The position numbers and the translations under genes are program-made. Of a stretch of DNA of 37,183 nucleotides, positions 1 to 7,292 are shown in pieces. The stretch's first letter is position 1. Every line of letters starts with the position of its first letter. This stretch comes from Clostridia bacterium (lineage in GTDB: Bacteria; Bacillota; Clostridia; Oscillospirales; CAG-272). The DNA lies in NCBI GenBank assembly GCA_017558715.1, contig JAFYTT010000101.1, forward strand, positions 1 through 37,183. The letters are read 5' to 3'. The notes under the pieces were generated by a model that ran no database searches, was not told where the DNA came from, and worked only from the letters and a program-made list of their open reading frames with translations.

Positions 1-624
1 ATTCTTGATTATCTGAAGGAGGAGGGGGTCCATGCGACGTTTTTTGTCGTCGGATCACAGGCAAGGAACAATCCTGAGTTATTGCTGCGTGAGGAGGCGG
101 AAGGGCATGAGATCGGCAATCATACCGATACGCATCCGAGACTGTCCGGCAAACAGTTTCATGTCTGTGACCGATGCGGCGGTGTCATCACACATGACGG
201 CAGTACCTGTCCCGCGGCATCGTCCGGAGTCGGCGGCTGTGTGTGCACGGCGCTGATTCGGGAAATCGAAGCGTGCGCCGACACGGTCTACGAGCTGTCA
301 GAGCGGCAGACAAGCCTGTTCCGTCCGCCCGAGGGATATTGCACCGAGGAGATTTCGGCAGTGGCTTCCGCCATGGATTACCGCATCATTTTATGGAACA
401 TCGACACGCGCGACTGGGACAAAGCGACAGCAGATGAGATCGCGTCACAGGTTTTGGGGGATGTGCAGAGCGGCGATATCATTCTGTTTCACGACAGTGT
501 TTCCCGCCGCGATCCGCAGACCTTACAGGCGCTGAAAATGATCATTCCGGCACTCAAGGCGCGCGGATTTCAGTTCGTGACGGTGTCGGAACTGATCGAT
601 ACCGCATCCTGTTCAGCACAGTAA
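1..624 (+). CDS. Polysaccharide deacetylase (NodB domain), 5' end missing
   Basis: Reading frame 1 is open from the first base, so the gene starts outside the window; 207 residues are visible. It is a carbohydrate esterase family 4 domain that removes acetyl groups from a polysaccharide, probably peptidoglycan or chitin-like, at the cell surface. Visible motifs: FFVVG at 14-18, the metal-binding HTDTH at 41-45, RPPEG at 108-112, the WNIDTRDW strand, and the late catalytic motif ILFHDS, followed by the usual closing helix. Oddity: residues 52-83, between the HxxxH and RPP motifs, carry five cysteines (C56, C59, C70, C80, C82) in a CxxC...C...CxC pattern that ordinary NodB domains lack. A terminator follows 14 bases after the stop. 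Family assignment is firm; substrate is unknown. Confidence 0.93.
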   Translation: MLDYLKEEGVHATFFVVGSQARNNPELLLREEAEGHEIGNHTDTHPRLSGKQFHVCDRCGGVITHDGSTCPAASSGVGGCVCTALIREIEACADTVYELSERQTSLFRPPEGYCTEEISAVASAMDYRIILWNIDTRDWDKATADEIASQVLGDVQSGDIILFHDSVSRRDPQTLQALKMIIPALKARGFQFVTVSELIDTASCSAQ

Positions 625-637
625 ACATTCCAATAAA

Positions 638-681
638 AAACGGCATTCTGCGAGGTTTTGTATACCTGCGGAGTGCCGTTT
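638..681. terminator. Bidirectional Rho-independent terminator
   Basis: The AAACGGCA arm and its complement TGCCGTTT close a long, GC-rich stem with a few G-U pairs. It has A and T tracts on both sides and lies between the convergent deacetylase and M28 peptidase genes. Confidence 0.8.
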
Positions 682-703
682 GATTTTGAATGAAAGATGG
701 AAA

Positions 704-1957
704 TCAGCGTTTGCGGCAGAGATAACGATCGAGCTTATCACGCATGTTGTCGGGCATTTCACGCGCAACAGGCGGGAATGCCGCATTTGCCATGCGGGCG
801 GTGAACGCGGTGATGAAATCGATATCGGCGATCATGTGCGAGGTTTTCATCGACTTGACGGTATCGTAGCTGTTGTGGATGACAGCGGTATTGCCGGGAG
901 CGCTTCTTGCAAAGGAAACGGCGGGAATACCCTTGTCGGAGAACGGTGTGGAGTCGGAGGAATAGACATCCTGATACGGTGCAACCTGGAATCCGACCTC
1001 GCGTCCCATGTAGGAGATGTACGAAACGAGCTTGTCCTCGGACGTACAGCAGGCGATGAAACGACCCATTGTACAGCCGATCATATCGATGTTGACGCAC
1101 AGCTCGATCGCGCCGAGCTTGTCTTCATGGTTGGCACAGTACGCCTTGGAACCGAGCAGACCACGCTCCTCGGAGCCGCACCACAGAAAACGCAGAGAGC
1201 ACAGCGGCTGATTTTCCGGCTTTGCAAAATACTCTGCCATGGAAAGCAGACAGATGGCGCCGGACATGTTGTCATACGCGCCCTGCGACAGAGAGGTGGA
1301 GTCATAGTGCGCCGTGACGATAATAACACGGTCGGACTTGCCGGGGATATCGAGCACGACGTTTTGGGAGTTGCCCTTGTATTCATCCTGGGAGAGGGTG
1401 ATCTTTGCGGTCTTGACGTCGTTTTCGATCAGCGTGACAGCATCCTTTGCGTTGATGTTGACACCGGGAATCTTCTTGCCGTCGGCAGCACCGGCACAGA
1501 CATAGGAACGAAGTTCACGCTGGTCGATGTCACGGTCTGCATACAGAACATTGCCGTCGTAGGTGATAAAGCCGATTGCACCGTTTTTCACGAGATCGTG
1601 GTACATCCAGTAGCCAAGATAGCCGTCGATGAGTACGATCTTGCCGCGGATCTCGGACAGCTGCATTTTGTCGCCGCCGGCAGTCAGATAGTACAGCGGT
1701 GCTTCGACCTCACCCGAGCCTGCGCACAGATAGCCCTTGCAGGGAATGGAACGTTCACTGCCATCCGCATCGGTGACGGTCAGCGTCGCTTCGTTGATGG
1801 TCGCCATGTCGACGACAAAAGGATCAAGACGTGCCTGCAGACCGAGTGCGGCACAGTGATCGGCGATGTACTGTGCGGCTGTGCGTTCCGCGTCAGAGCC
1901 GCCGGTGCGGATATAGGCGGTATCCGCAAAGATTTTTTCAATGACAGATGCATTCAT
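704..1957 (-). CDS. M28 family zinc metallopeptidase with PA-like insertion
   Basis: A 417-residue aminopeptidase-like protein of the M28 family, which removes N-terminal residues from peptides using two zinc ions. Ligands and catalytic residues visible: H217 (AHYDS), D229 (AYDNMSG), the E263-E264 pair (GSEERG), D291 (NIDMIG) and H361 (VIHNSYDT). Residues about 75-190, before the catalytic half, look like a protease-associated lid domain. No signal peptide is seen, so it is probably cytoplasmic. The ATG has a good GAAAGGA ribosome site. The gene follows the sugar isomerase-like gene by 29 bases on the same strand, so the two are probably co-transcribed from the promoter near 2880-2909. Peptide specificity cannot be read from the sequence. 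Confidence 0.93.
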   Translation of the reverse strand: MNASVIEKIFADTAYIRTGGSDAERTAAQYIADHCAALGLQARLDPFVVDMATINEATLTVTDADGSERSIPCKGYLCAGSGEVEAPLYYLTAGGDKMQLSEIRGKIVLIDGYLGYWMYHDLVKNGAIGFITYDGNVLYADRDIDQRELRSYVCAGAADGKKIPGVNINAKDAVTLIENDVKTAKITLSQDEYKGNSQNVVLDIPGKSDRVIIVTAHYDSTSLSQGAYDNMSGAICLLSMAEYFAKPENQPLCSLRFLWCGSEERGLLGSKAYCANHEDKLGAIELCVNIDMIGCTMGRFIACCTSEDKLVSYISYMGREVGFQVAPYQDVYSSDSTPFSDKGIPAVSFARSAPGNTAVIHNSYDTVKSMKTSHMIADIDFITAFTARMANAAFPPVAREMPDNMRDKLDRYLCRKR

Positions 1958-1986
1958 ACTTGGTTGTTTCCTTTCGTGTCACATCA

Positions 1987-2817
1987 TTACAGCGAGAACA
2001 GGTATTTTGTGATCGCCTTGACGTATTCCGCTTTCGCATCGCGGACAGGCATCGGCAGACGGCGTTCACCGGGGATCTCATAGTTGAAGCAGTCATCATA
2101 GCCGATGGCGTTCAGACCGCGCATGACAGACGGCCAGTCGATCGTACCGCGTCCGTAGGGCATCAGATGCTGGTCACCCGAGGTGTCGTTGTCGGCGATG
2201 TGCAGTGCGTGCAGAAGCTTGCCTGCGCCGAGGATGAATTCTTCCTGCGTCATTTCCTTTTCATGAATGTGAAGGTGTCCCGTGTCAAGGCAGATGCCCA
2301 GCGCCGGAGAGTTCACGCGTTCAATGACATCGAGCAGATCGGAGAGGTGCGCGAAATGTCCGCCGAGGTTTTCCAGACAAATGCAAAGACCGAGTTCTTC
2401 CGCATAAGGTGCGAGCAGCTTCAGCTTTTCCGCATTTGCCACGATGACCTCTTCGTGTGTCGCATCCGCACCGAGCGAATGACCGTCGCAGTGCAGAACG
2501 GCATTTTTGACGCCGATCGCCGCAAACAGTTCAAACCAGTTCTTCAGAATGGCAACCGCATCGACTTCTTTGGAGCAGAGCCGGACTGCCAGCCACAGAT
2601 GACCCTGCGGGAAGGTCAGATTGTGTTCCTTTGCATAAGCACCAAAGGCAGCACCGACTTCAGCGGGCGTACCTTCGCGCTGGAGCAGAACTGCAGCATG
2701 CTCATCGGACAGTTCACAGACGGTCAGTCCGCGGCGTTCCATTGCGAGTACCATGTCCTCGGGGGTAAGGTCCACGTCATAGCTGGACCAGATGCTGAAA
2801 ATTTCGGGATTTTTCAT
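1987..2817 (-). CDS. Sugar phosphate isomerase/epimerase-like TIM barrel
   Basis: The 276-residue start at 2817 is chosen because AGGAAAGG lies 10-12 bases upstream; the open frame extends upstream to 2985 but would run through the promoter. It belongs to the xylose isomerase-like/AP-endonuclease 2 TIM-barrel superfamily. Candidate metal ligands lie in CLENLGGH, CLDTGHLHIH and FNYEIP, the usual Glu/Asp/His set. Members isomerise or epimerise sugars, inositols or sugar acids; the substrate is not determinable here. It is the first gene of a two-gene unit with the M28 peptidase. A strong promoter and a LacI-type palindrome lie just upstream, suggesting carbohydrate-responsive control. Confidence 0.88.
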   Translation of the reverse strand: MKNPEIFSIWSSYDVDLTPEDMVLAMERRGLTVCELSDEHAAVLLQREGTPAEVGAAFGAYAKEHNLTFPQGHLWLAVRLCSKEVDAVAILKNWFELFAAIGVKNAVLHCDGHSLGADATHEEVIVANAEKLKLLAPYAEELGLCICLENLGGHFAHLSDLLDVIERVNSPALGICLDTGHLHIHEKEMTQEEFILGAGKLLHALHIADNDTSGDQHLMPYGRGTIDWPSVMRGLNAIGYDDCFNYEIPGERRLPMPVRDAKAEYVKAITKYLFSL

Positions 2818-2880
2818 ATTGGTATGATCCTTTCCTGTTAGAATGTTGTCCGTTCTGTCCCGAAGCGGACTGTTTTTTCC

Positions 2881-2909
2881 ATTATACGCCTTTTTTTGCG
2901 GTCTGTCAA
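2881..2909 (-). promoter_or_regulatory. Sigma-A promoter for isomerase/M28 operon
   Basis: On the reverse strand TTGACA (2904-2909) and TATAAT (2881-2886) are separated by exactly 17 bases. The 2913-2926 palindrome starts 3 bases upstream of the -35 box. Confidence 0.88.
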
Positions 2910-2912
2910 TGG

Positions 2913-2926
2913 GTGTAACGATACAC
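2913..2926. promoter_or_regulatory. Candidate LacI-type operator, site 1
   Basis: GTGTAACGATACAC is a near-perfect palindrome centred on CG. It lies between two divergent promoters (isomerase -35 at 2904-2909, folC -35 at 2963-2968). The same 14 bases recur at 4346-4359. Confidence 0.75.
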
Positions 2927-2962
2927 ATTTGAGAGGATGCCGGATTTTTTTCTGAAGGAATC

Positions 2963-2991
2963 TTGACAAAGCCATGCTTTTGCATTATAAT
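2963..2991 (+). promoter_or_regulatory. Sigma-A promoter for folC
   Basis: Consensus TTGACA (2963-2968), a 17-base spacer, and consensus TATAAT (2986-2991). Transcription should begin near 2998, about 28 bases before the GTG start. Confidence 0.92.
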
Positions 2992-3025
2992 GAAGAAAAC
3001 AATACCGTGAGAAGGAGAGATTCCC

Positions 3026-4342
3026 GTGACCTATCAAGAAACCCTATCGTGGCTGCATTCAATGCCGCGTACCCATTCCGCACCGACACTGGAGCGTGTC
3101 CGCACCTTGCTTTCGATGGTCGTCAATCCACAGGATTCGCTGTCAGGGCGTTTTCTGCATGTGACCGGTACCAACGGCAAAGGCTCTGCATGCGCCTTTC
3201 TGTCCTCTGCGCTCCGTGCACAGGGATACCGCGTCGGACGGTTTATCTCGCCCTTCATCATGGAATTCCGCGAACGCATGGAAATTGACGGTGAACAGAT
3301 TTCCGAGGCGGAGGTCTGCAGCATCGGTGAAGAACTTTGTGCGGTTGTGAATCGTTACACATCCGAGACGGGACAGACGCCGCTGGAGTTTGAGCTGGTG
3401 ACCGTGATGGGACTTCTTTATTTTGCACGGCATACCTGCGATTTCGTTGTGCTGGAGGTCGGAATCGGCGGCACGTATGACCCGACGAATGTGGTTACAC
3501 CGCTGCTGTCTGTCATTATGCGTGTGGATTACGATCACACCGAACTGCTCGGTGATACACTTACCGCAATCGCAGAACAGAAGGCGGGCATCATCAAGCC
3601 GGGAGCACCGTGTGTTCTGTATGCCGACAATGAGTCAGACGTGGTGGAGGTCATTCGCCGACGCTGTGCGGAAACGGGCTCTGCGCTTGTGATCCCCGAC
3701 ACCGATGCACTGAAACTCGGGGATGCACGTCCCGGTTTCCTCCATTTTTCTTATCGCAATTACGCATATACCCTGCGGCTTTCCGGCATCTATCAGGTGC
3801 GCAACGCATTGACAGCGATTGAAGCACTGCGTCTACTGCCGTCGCTCGGTTACGCAATGACTGAGGATGCCATTGAGAGGGGACTTGCCGCAGCACAGTT
3901 CCCGGCACGCTTTGAGGTTCTGTCTCAGAATCCGCCGATTTTGCTTGATGGCGCACACAATCGATCGGGCATGGATGCACTTGCCGAAAATATTGACTTT
4001 TATTATCCGGATCAACCGATTCTCTATCTGTGCGGAATGCTGCGCGATAAGAACCCAGAAGATGCGCTTGCGCCGATTCTGCGTGCAGAGACAACGCGGT
4101 TCTGTGCCTGTATAACGCCGCCGTCGCCCCGGGCAATGAAGGCAGAGGATTTGTGTGAGATTTTCCGTGCACGCGGTATTGCATCAGAACCGTATGCATC
4201 GATCGATGCTGCACTTGATGCGCTGAAGGAACTGCGCGGCGATGCGGAATCCGATCTCTTGCCGATTCTGTGCTTCGGTTCTCTGTATTCGGCAGGGGAC
4301 ATCCGTCGGGCTTGCGGGATTTACAACGAAACGGCAGAATGA
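3026..4342 (+). CDS. folC: Folylpolyglutamate synthase / dihydrofolate synthase
   Basis: A 438-residue ATP-dependent ligase of the Mur ligase fold. It adds glutamate to folates (and in many bacteria to dihydropteroate), retaining them in the cell. The P-loop GTNGKGS is at 48-54, followed by the ISPF..FRERM segment that contacts folate, the HTELLGDT motif in the central domain, and DGAHN opening the C-terminal domain. The start is GTG at 3026, 7 bases after a GAAGGAGA ribosome site. Length is typical. It leads a probable two-gene transcript with the glycerate kinase. The THF riboswitch/FolT unit at 34 kb suggests folate salvage, in which FolC would trap imported folate. Confidence 0.96.
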   Translation: MTYQETLSWLHSMPRTHSAPTLERVRTLLSMVVNPQDSLSGRFLHVTGTNGKGSACAFLSSALRAQGYRVGRFISPFIMEFRERMEIDGEQISEAEVCSIGEELCAVVNRYTSETGQTPLEFELVTVMGLLYFARHTCDFVVLEVGIGGTYDPTNVVTPLLSVIMRVDYDHTELLGDTLTAIAEQKAGIIKPGAPCVLYADNESDVVEVIRRRCAETGSALVIPDTDALKLGDARPGFLHFSYRNYAYTLRLSGIYQVRNALTAIEALRLLPSLGYAMTEDAIERGLAAAQFPARFEVLSQNPPILLDGAHNRSGMDALAENIDFYYPDQPILYLCGMLRDKNPEDALAPILRAETTRFCACITPPSPRAMKAEDLCEIFRARGIASEPYASIDAALDALKELRGDAESDLLPILCFGSLYSAGDIRRACGIYNETAE

Positions 4343-4344
4343 AT

Positions 4345-4360
4345 TGTGTAACGATACACA
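4345..4360. promoter_or_regulatory. Candidate LacI-type operator, site 2
   Basis: A near-perfect 16-base palindrome (TGTGTAACG/ATACACA). It sits between the folC stop and the glycerate kinase ribosome site, which begins at 4361. The 14-base core is identical to site 1. A bound repressor here could block an internal promoter or stop read-through from folC. Confidence 0.78.
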
Positions 4361-4373
4361 AAGGAGAAGCAAT

Positions 4374-5636
4374 ATGAAATGTATCCTTGCATTTGATAAA
4401 TTCAAAGGGTCCTTAACCTCGGAGCAGGCATCTGCCTGTGCTGCCCGTGCAATTCGTGAGGTGTTTGAACGGATCCAAGACCCGGAAATCGTAATCCTTC
4501 CGACAGCAGATGGCGGTGAGGGAACCGTGGAAGCGTTTCTGTCGGCTTGTGGTGGGACGCGCGTTGAGTGTAACGTTACACCTCCGCAGGAAACACCGGA
4601 TTCTGGATGTACGGTTCCCGCACAGTTTGCATTTTTGGAGGATGGACGCTGTGTCATGGAAATGGCGGGAGCATCGGGGCTGGCACTTGTCCCCGAGGAC
4701 AGGCGAAACCCGATGCATACCTCAACATACGGAACGGGCGAGATGATCCGTGCGGCGCTGGAGCTTGGGATCAGTAAGATTTTGCTGGGACTTGGCGGTT
4801 CTGCAACCAATGACGGCGGATGCGGTATGGCGGCGGCGCTCGGTGCGAAGTTTTATGCATATGACGGCACACCGATTCTGTGTCCGACCGGCGCCGATCT
4901 GATTCGCATCGGTACCGTCGATCTTTCCGGTATGGACAAAAGACTGGAAGCCTGTGAGATCACGGCATGCTGTGATGTTGATAATCCTTTGTGCGGAGAA
5001 CACGGTGCAGCTGTGGTCTACGGTCCGCAGAAAGGTGCGCGGGAGGAAGATATCCCGACACTGGATGCCGGGCTGTACAATCTCGCGGAGATTCTGTACC
5101 GTGATTATGATATCGATATCCGGACCATTCCCGGTGCCGGTGCGGCAGGCGGTATGGGCGGCGGTGTCATTGCCTTTCTCGGCGGAAAACTGCAGTCGGG
5201 CATCGATGCGGTGTTGGATGCAGCGGATATGGACCGTCATCTTGCGAATGCGGATCTTATTCTGACGGGTGAGGGCAGAGTGGATGGTCAGACGGTGCGC
5301 GGCAAGGTTGTTTCCGGGGTTCTGCGTCGGGCGGAGTCTGAACAGGTTCCCGTCTATGTCTTTGGCGGCGCTGTGGAACGGGAGGCTATGGCGCTGTATG
5401 AGCAGGGCGCATCCGCGATTTTCTCGATCTGTCCCGGACCTGTTGCGCTTGAGGATGCACTTTATCATGCGGAATCGTATCTGTTCGATGCGGTTTATGC
5501 GGCAATGAAGGTCTATTATGACGGATATTTTGCGATTGCGCAAAAGTTTTGCAAACCCGGTCTGCGTGAGAAGTTCGTAGCCGGTCTGCTGCAAATCAAA
5601 GATCGTCTGGCGAAGGAATTAGACGATTCCGAATAA
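4374..5636 (+). CDS. Glycerate kinase (GarK/GlxK family)
   Basis: A 420-residue glycerate kinase, phosphorylating glycerate with ATP at the end of sugar-acid or glyoxylate breakdown. Family signatures: FDKFKGSLTS at 7-16, PTADGGEGT, a long GLGGSATNDGG segment, GAAGGMGGG, and LTGEGRVDGQT near the C-terminal third. The ATG at 4374 follows AAGGAG by 7 bases; the open frame extends further upstream, overlapping folC, but has no ribosome site there. It is about 40 residues longer than usual, with a charged helical C-terminal tail. Palindromic operators flank the gene (4345, 5638) and one perfect copy lies inside it (4568), so it is probably the main target of the local LacI-type regulator. Whether the product is 2- or 3-phosphoglycerate cannot be told. 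Confidence 0.94.
   Translation: MKCILAFDKFKGSLTSEQASACAARAIREVFERIQDPEIVILPTADGGEGTVEAFLSACGGTRVECNVTPPQETPDSGCTVPAQFAFLEDGRCVMEMAGASGLALVPEDRRNPMHTSTYGTGEMIRAALELGISKILLGLGGSATNDGGCGMAAALGAKFYAYDGTPILCPTGADLIRIGTVDLSGMDKRLEACEITACCDVDNPLCGEHGAAVVYGPQKGAREEDIPTLDAGLYNLAEILYRDYDIDIRTIPGAGAAGGMGGGVIAFLGGKLQSGIDAVLDAADMDRHLANADLILTGEGRVDGQTVRGKVVSGVLRRAESEQVPVYVFGGAVEREAMALYEQGASAIFSICPGPVALEDALYHAESYLFDAVYAAMKVYYDGYFAIAQKFCKPGLREKFVAGLLQIKDRLAKELDDSE
4568..4581. promoter_or_regulatory. Candidate LacI-type operator, site 3 (intragenic)
   Basis: GTGTAACGTTACAC, a perfect 14-base palindrome inside the glycerate kinase gene about 195 bases after its start codon. It fits an auxiliary operator for looping or roadblock repression. 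Confidence 0.7.
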
Positions 5637-5637
5637 A

Positions 5638-5653
5638 TGTAAAACGTTACACA
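5638..5653. promoter_or_regulatory. Candidate LacI-type operator, site 4
   Basis: TGTAAAACGTTACACA matches the full 16-base palindrome at 14 positions and starts 2 bases after the glycerate kinase stop codon. It could pair with sites 2 and 3. Confidence 0.6.
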
Positions 5654-5666
5654 TGAAATCATAAAG

Positions 5667-5702
5667 AAAACGGCGGAACCTTTGACGGAACCGTCGTTTT
5701 TT
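5667..5702. terminator. Bidirectional Rho-independent terminator
   Basis: AAAACGGCGG pairs with CCGTCGTTTT around a 14-base loop, with T and A tracts on the two strands. It lies between the convergent glycerate kinase and lipoprotein genes. Confidence 0.85.
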
Positions 5703-5705
5703 CTG

Positions 5706-6251
5706 TTATTCAGCACGGCAGCATGCTTCGGCAAGTTCGATGATCTCGGTGTTGCCGCTTTCGTTGTATGCTGTGATGATGATACCGTTATCATACGTCT
5801 TGACGGTATAGCCCTGTGCGACTGCAAGACCGTCTGCATTGTAAAGAACCATCTGGTCGATGTTGTACTGTGCATAACCGCCCTTGACCGCTTCAGCGAT
5901 GGCACTGATGATGGCAGGATCGGTGCCTTCCTTGACGCGGATGACGGAGAAGAAAGCTGGATACTGATTGTTTGTCTGTGTGGACAGAACATAATCTTCA
6001 ATCGCGTTGATCATTTCATCGGTATCAATGGCGTAATTGAACATCAGAACGAGGTCTGCGTCCATTTCATCGCTTGCGACGAAGGTTGCGCCGGAGAAGT
6101 CGGCACCGGCACGGACAGCATCGGAGATCTGGCGTGCGGTTTTGGTCAGTTTGGTTACGGGTGCTTCTTCCGTTTCCCCGCAGGCACAGAATGCGAGCAT
6201 GCACATGGTCAGCGCAAGAAGACATGCAATGGCTTTCATAATACGTTTCAT
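5706..6251 (-). CDS. Small lipoprotein, DUF4358-like
   Basis: A 181-residue exported protein. The N-terminus MKRIMK is followed by a hydrophobic stretch and a Cys-Ala-Cys-Gly lipid attachment region (probable lipidated C24), so it should be tethered to the outer face of the membrane. The rest is one compact domain whose ADFSGATFVASDEM..AD and GYTVKTYDNGIIITAYN segments resemble the DUF4358 lipoproteins common in Clostridia; I judge this by pattern only. The function of that family is not established. It has its own sigma-A promoter and an AAAGGA ribosome site, and stands alone. Confidence 0.8.
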   Translation of the reverse strand: MKRIMKAIACLLALTMCMLAFCACGETEEAPVTKLTKTARQISDAVRAGADFSGATFVASDEMDADLVLMFNYAIDTDEMINAIEDYVLSTQTNNQYPAFFSVIRVKEGTDPAIISAIAEAVKGGYAQYNIDQMVLYNADGLAVAQGYTVKTYDNGIIITAYNESGNTEIIELAEACCRAE

Positions 6252-6291
6252 GGTTGGATTCCTTTCGTTTCAGTATGGACTTGGTGAACCT

Positions 6292-6320
6292 ATTATACAG
6301 GATTTTTACGCGTTTGTCTA
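6292..6320 (-). promoter_or_regulatory. Sigma-A promoter for the DUF4358-like lipoprotein
   Basis: Reverse strand TAGACA (6315-6320), a 17-base spacer, and TATAAT (6292-6297), about 40 bases upstream of the start codon. Confidence 0.85.
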
Positions 6321-6359
6321 TAGGTTTGCAAAAATTTCAAGTGATTTTACGTTTCATTC

Positions 6360-6388
6360 TTGCAATCTTCCGACATATCAGGTATAAT
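6360..6388 (+). promoter_or_regulatory. Sigma-A promoter for the ArsC-like/GNAT unit
   Basis: TTGCAA (6360-6365), a 17-base spacer, and TATAAT (6383-6388), 31 bases before the GTG start. It is divergent from the lipoprotein promoter. Confidence 0.85.
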
Positions 6389-6419
6389 ATAAGCAAATCA
6401 ATCGCCAAAGGAGAGCAAC

Positions 6420-6752
6420 GTGAACATACAGATTTTCGGCACAAGCAAGTGCTTTGATACCAAAAAGGCACAGCGCTATTTCAAAGAGCGCGGCATTAAG
6501 TTTCAGATGATCGATCTCAAGGAAAAAGGATTTTCCCGCGGGGAGTTGACCTCTGTTTTACAGGCAGTCGGCGGGCTGTCCGGTCTTCTTGATGAAAACA
6601 ACAAAAATTACTGTGATGTCAAGTATCTGCTTCCCGATGCGATCATCGAAAAGCTGCTTGAAAATCCGTCCTACATCAAAACGCCGGTCGTACGGAACGG
6701 AAAATCGGCAACTGTCGGTTATCAGCCGGATGTATGGAAGACATGGAATTGA
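6420..6752 (+). CDS. ArsC/Spx-family thioredoxin-fold protein
   Basis: A 110-residue protein of the ArsC/Spx/YffB family. The active-site loop GTSKCFDTKKA places a single cysteine at about residue 11. The YFKERGIKFQMIDL segment and the late IKTPVVRNGK segment are the typical strand and cis-proline regions of the fold. Spx-type regulators usually have CxxC; here the second position is Thr, which favours a reductase-like member over Spx. No arsenic genes are nearby, so arsenate reduction is unproven. The start is GTG at 6420 after AAAGGAGA. The GNAT gene follows 6 bases after the stop, so the two are probably co-transcribed. Confidence 0.88.
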   Translation: MNIQIFGTSKCFDTKKAQRYFKERGIKFQMIDLKEKGFSRGELTSVLQAVGGLSGLLDENNKNYCDVKYLLPDAIIEKLLENPSYIKTPVVRNGKSATVGYQPDVWKTWN

Positions 6753-6758
6753 CGGAAC

Positions 6759-7241
6759 ATGAAATCGGTGAGCCAAAGAAAGACTGCGGCAGAAGGACTT
6801 TCCCTGCGGAATGTTGCTTTGGATGATGTATCGGCTTTATGCCAAAATGCGTTTCCCACGCTGCCGCAGGAACAGGTCCTTGCCATGATTGCCGCATGGA
6901 ACACAAAGCAGTTTCAGGGGCGATATTTTGAGATGTTTGCCGTTCTTGCAGAGGGAGAAATCGTAGGAACCATATCGCTTTATCAGCATACGGAGGATGT
7001 CATATCGATCGGTCCTGAAATTTTTGCGCCGTATCGCAGACACGGATACGGCACAGCGGCGATGCTGTGTGCATGTGAGATCGCAAAAAAGAAGGGATAT
7101 CGGCTGGTTTCTCAACAGGTTCGCGTGAATAATACGGCAAGTATCGCGATGCATGCTTCCCTCGGCTTTGAAACGGATGGGGAGATCACGACCAACGATA
7201 AAGGCAATCAGATCGTCATTTATCAGAAAAATTTGGATTGA
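6759..7241 (+). CDS. GNAT family N-acetyltransferase
   Basis: A 160-residue acetyltransferase of the GNAT fold, transferring acetyl from acetyl-CoA to an unknown amine. The CoA pyrophosphate loop is RRHGYGT, in the segment EIFAPYRRHGYGTAAM. The closing region VNNTASIAMHASLGFE is the standard motif B end. The start ATG is 6 bases after the preceding stop, with only a weak GACGGAA ribosome site, suggesting translational coupling to the ArsC-like gene. Substrate is not predictable. Confidence 0.9.
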   Translation: MKSVSQRKTAAEGLSLRNVALDDVSALCQNAFPTLPQEQVLAMIAAWNTKQFQGRYFEMFAVLAEGEIVGTISLYQHTEDVISIGPEIFAPYRRHGYGTAAMLCACEIAKKKGYRLVSQQVRVNNTASIAMHASLGFETDGEITTNDKGNQIVIYQKNLD

Positions 7242-7243
7242 AA

Positions 7244-7283
7244 AAGCGCCCGTGCTGTGATCACCGCATGAGCGCTTGTTTTT
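7244..7283. terminator. Bidirectional Rho-independent terminator
   Basis: AAGCGC pairs with GCGCTT. A largely paired inner stem (GTG/CAC, TGC/GCA) and a T tract complete it, between the convergent GNAT and LacI-type genes. Confidence 0.8.
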
Positions 7284-7292
7284 GTATTTGAA

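Noticed and set aside
680..2083. 467-residue forward frame opposite the M28 peptidase
   Set aside because: It is the antisense shadow of a well-supported metallopeptidase; no ribosome site and no recognisable domain.
3347..3360. GTGAATCGTTACAC, a near match to the operator inside folC
   Set aside because: One half is perfect, but the other differs and the site is in mid-gene, far from any promoter; chance match cannot be excluded.
2913..5653. CcpA cre sites
   Set aside because: The palindromes share the CG centre but have a different half site (GTGTAAC) and spacing from cre.
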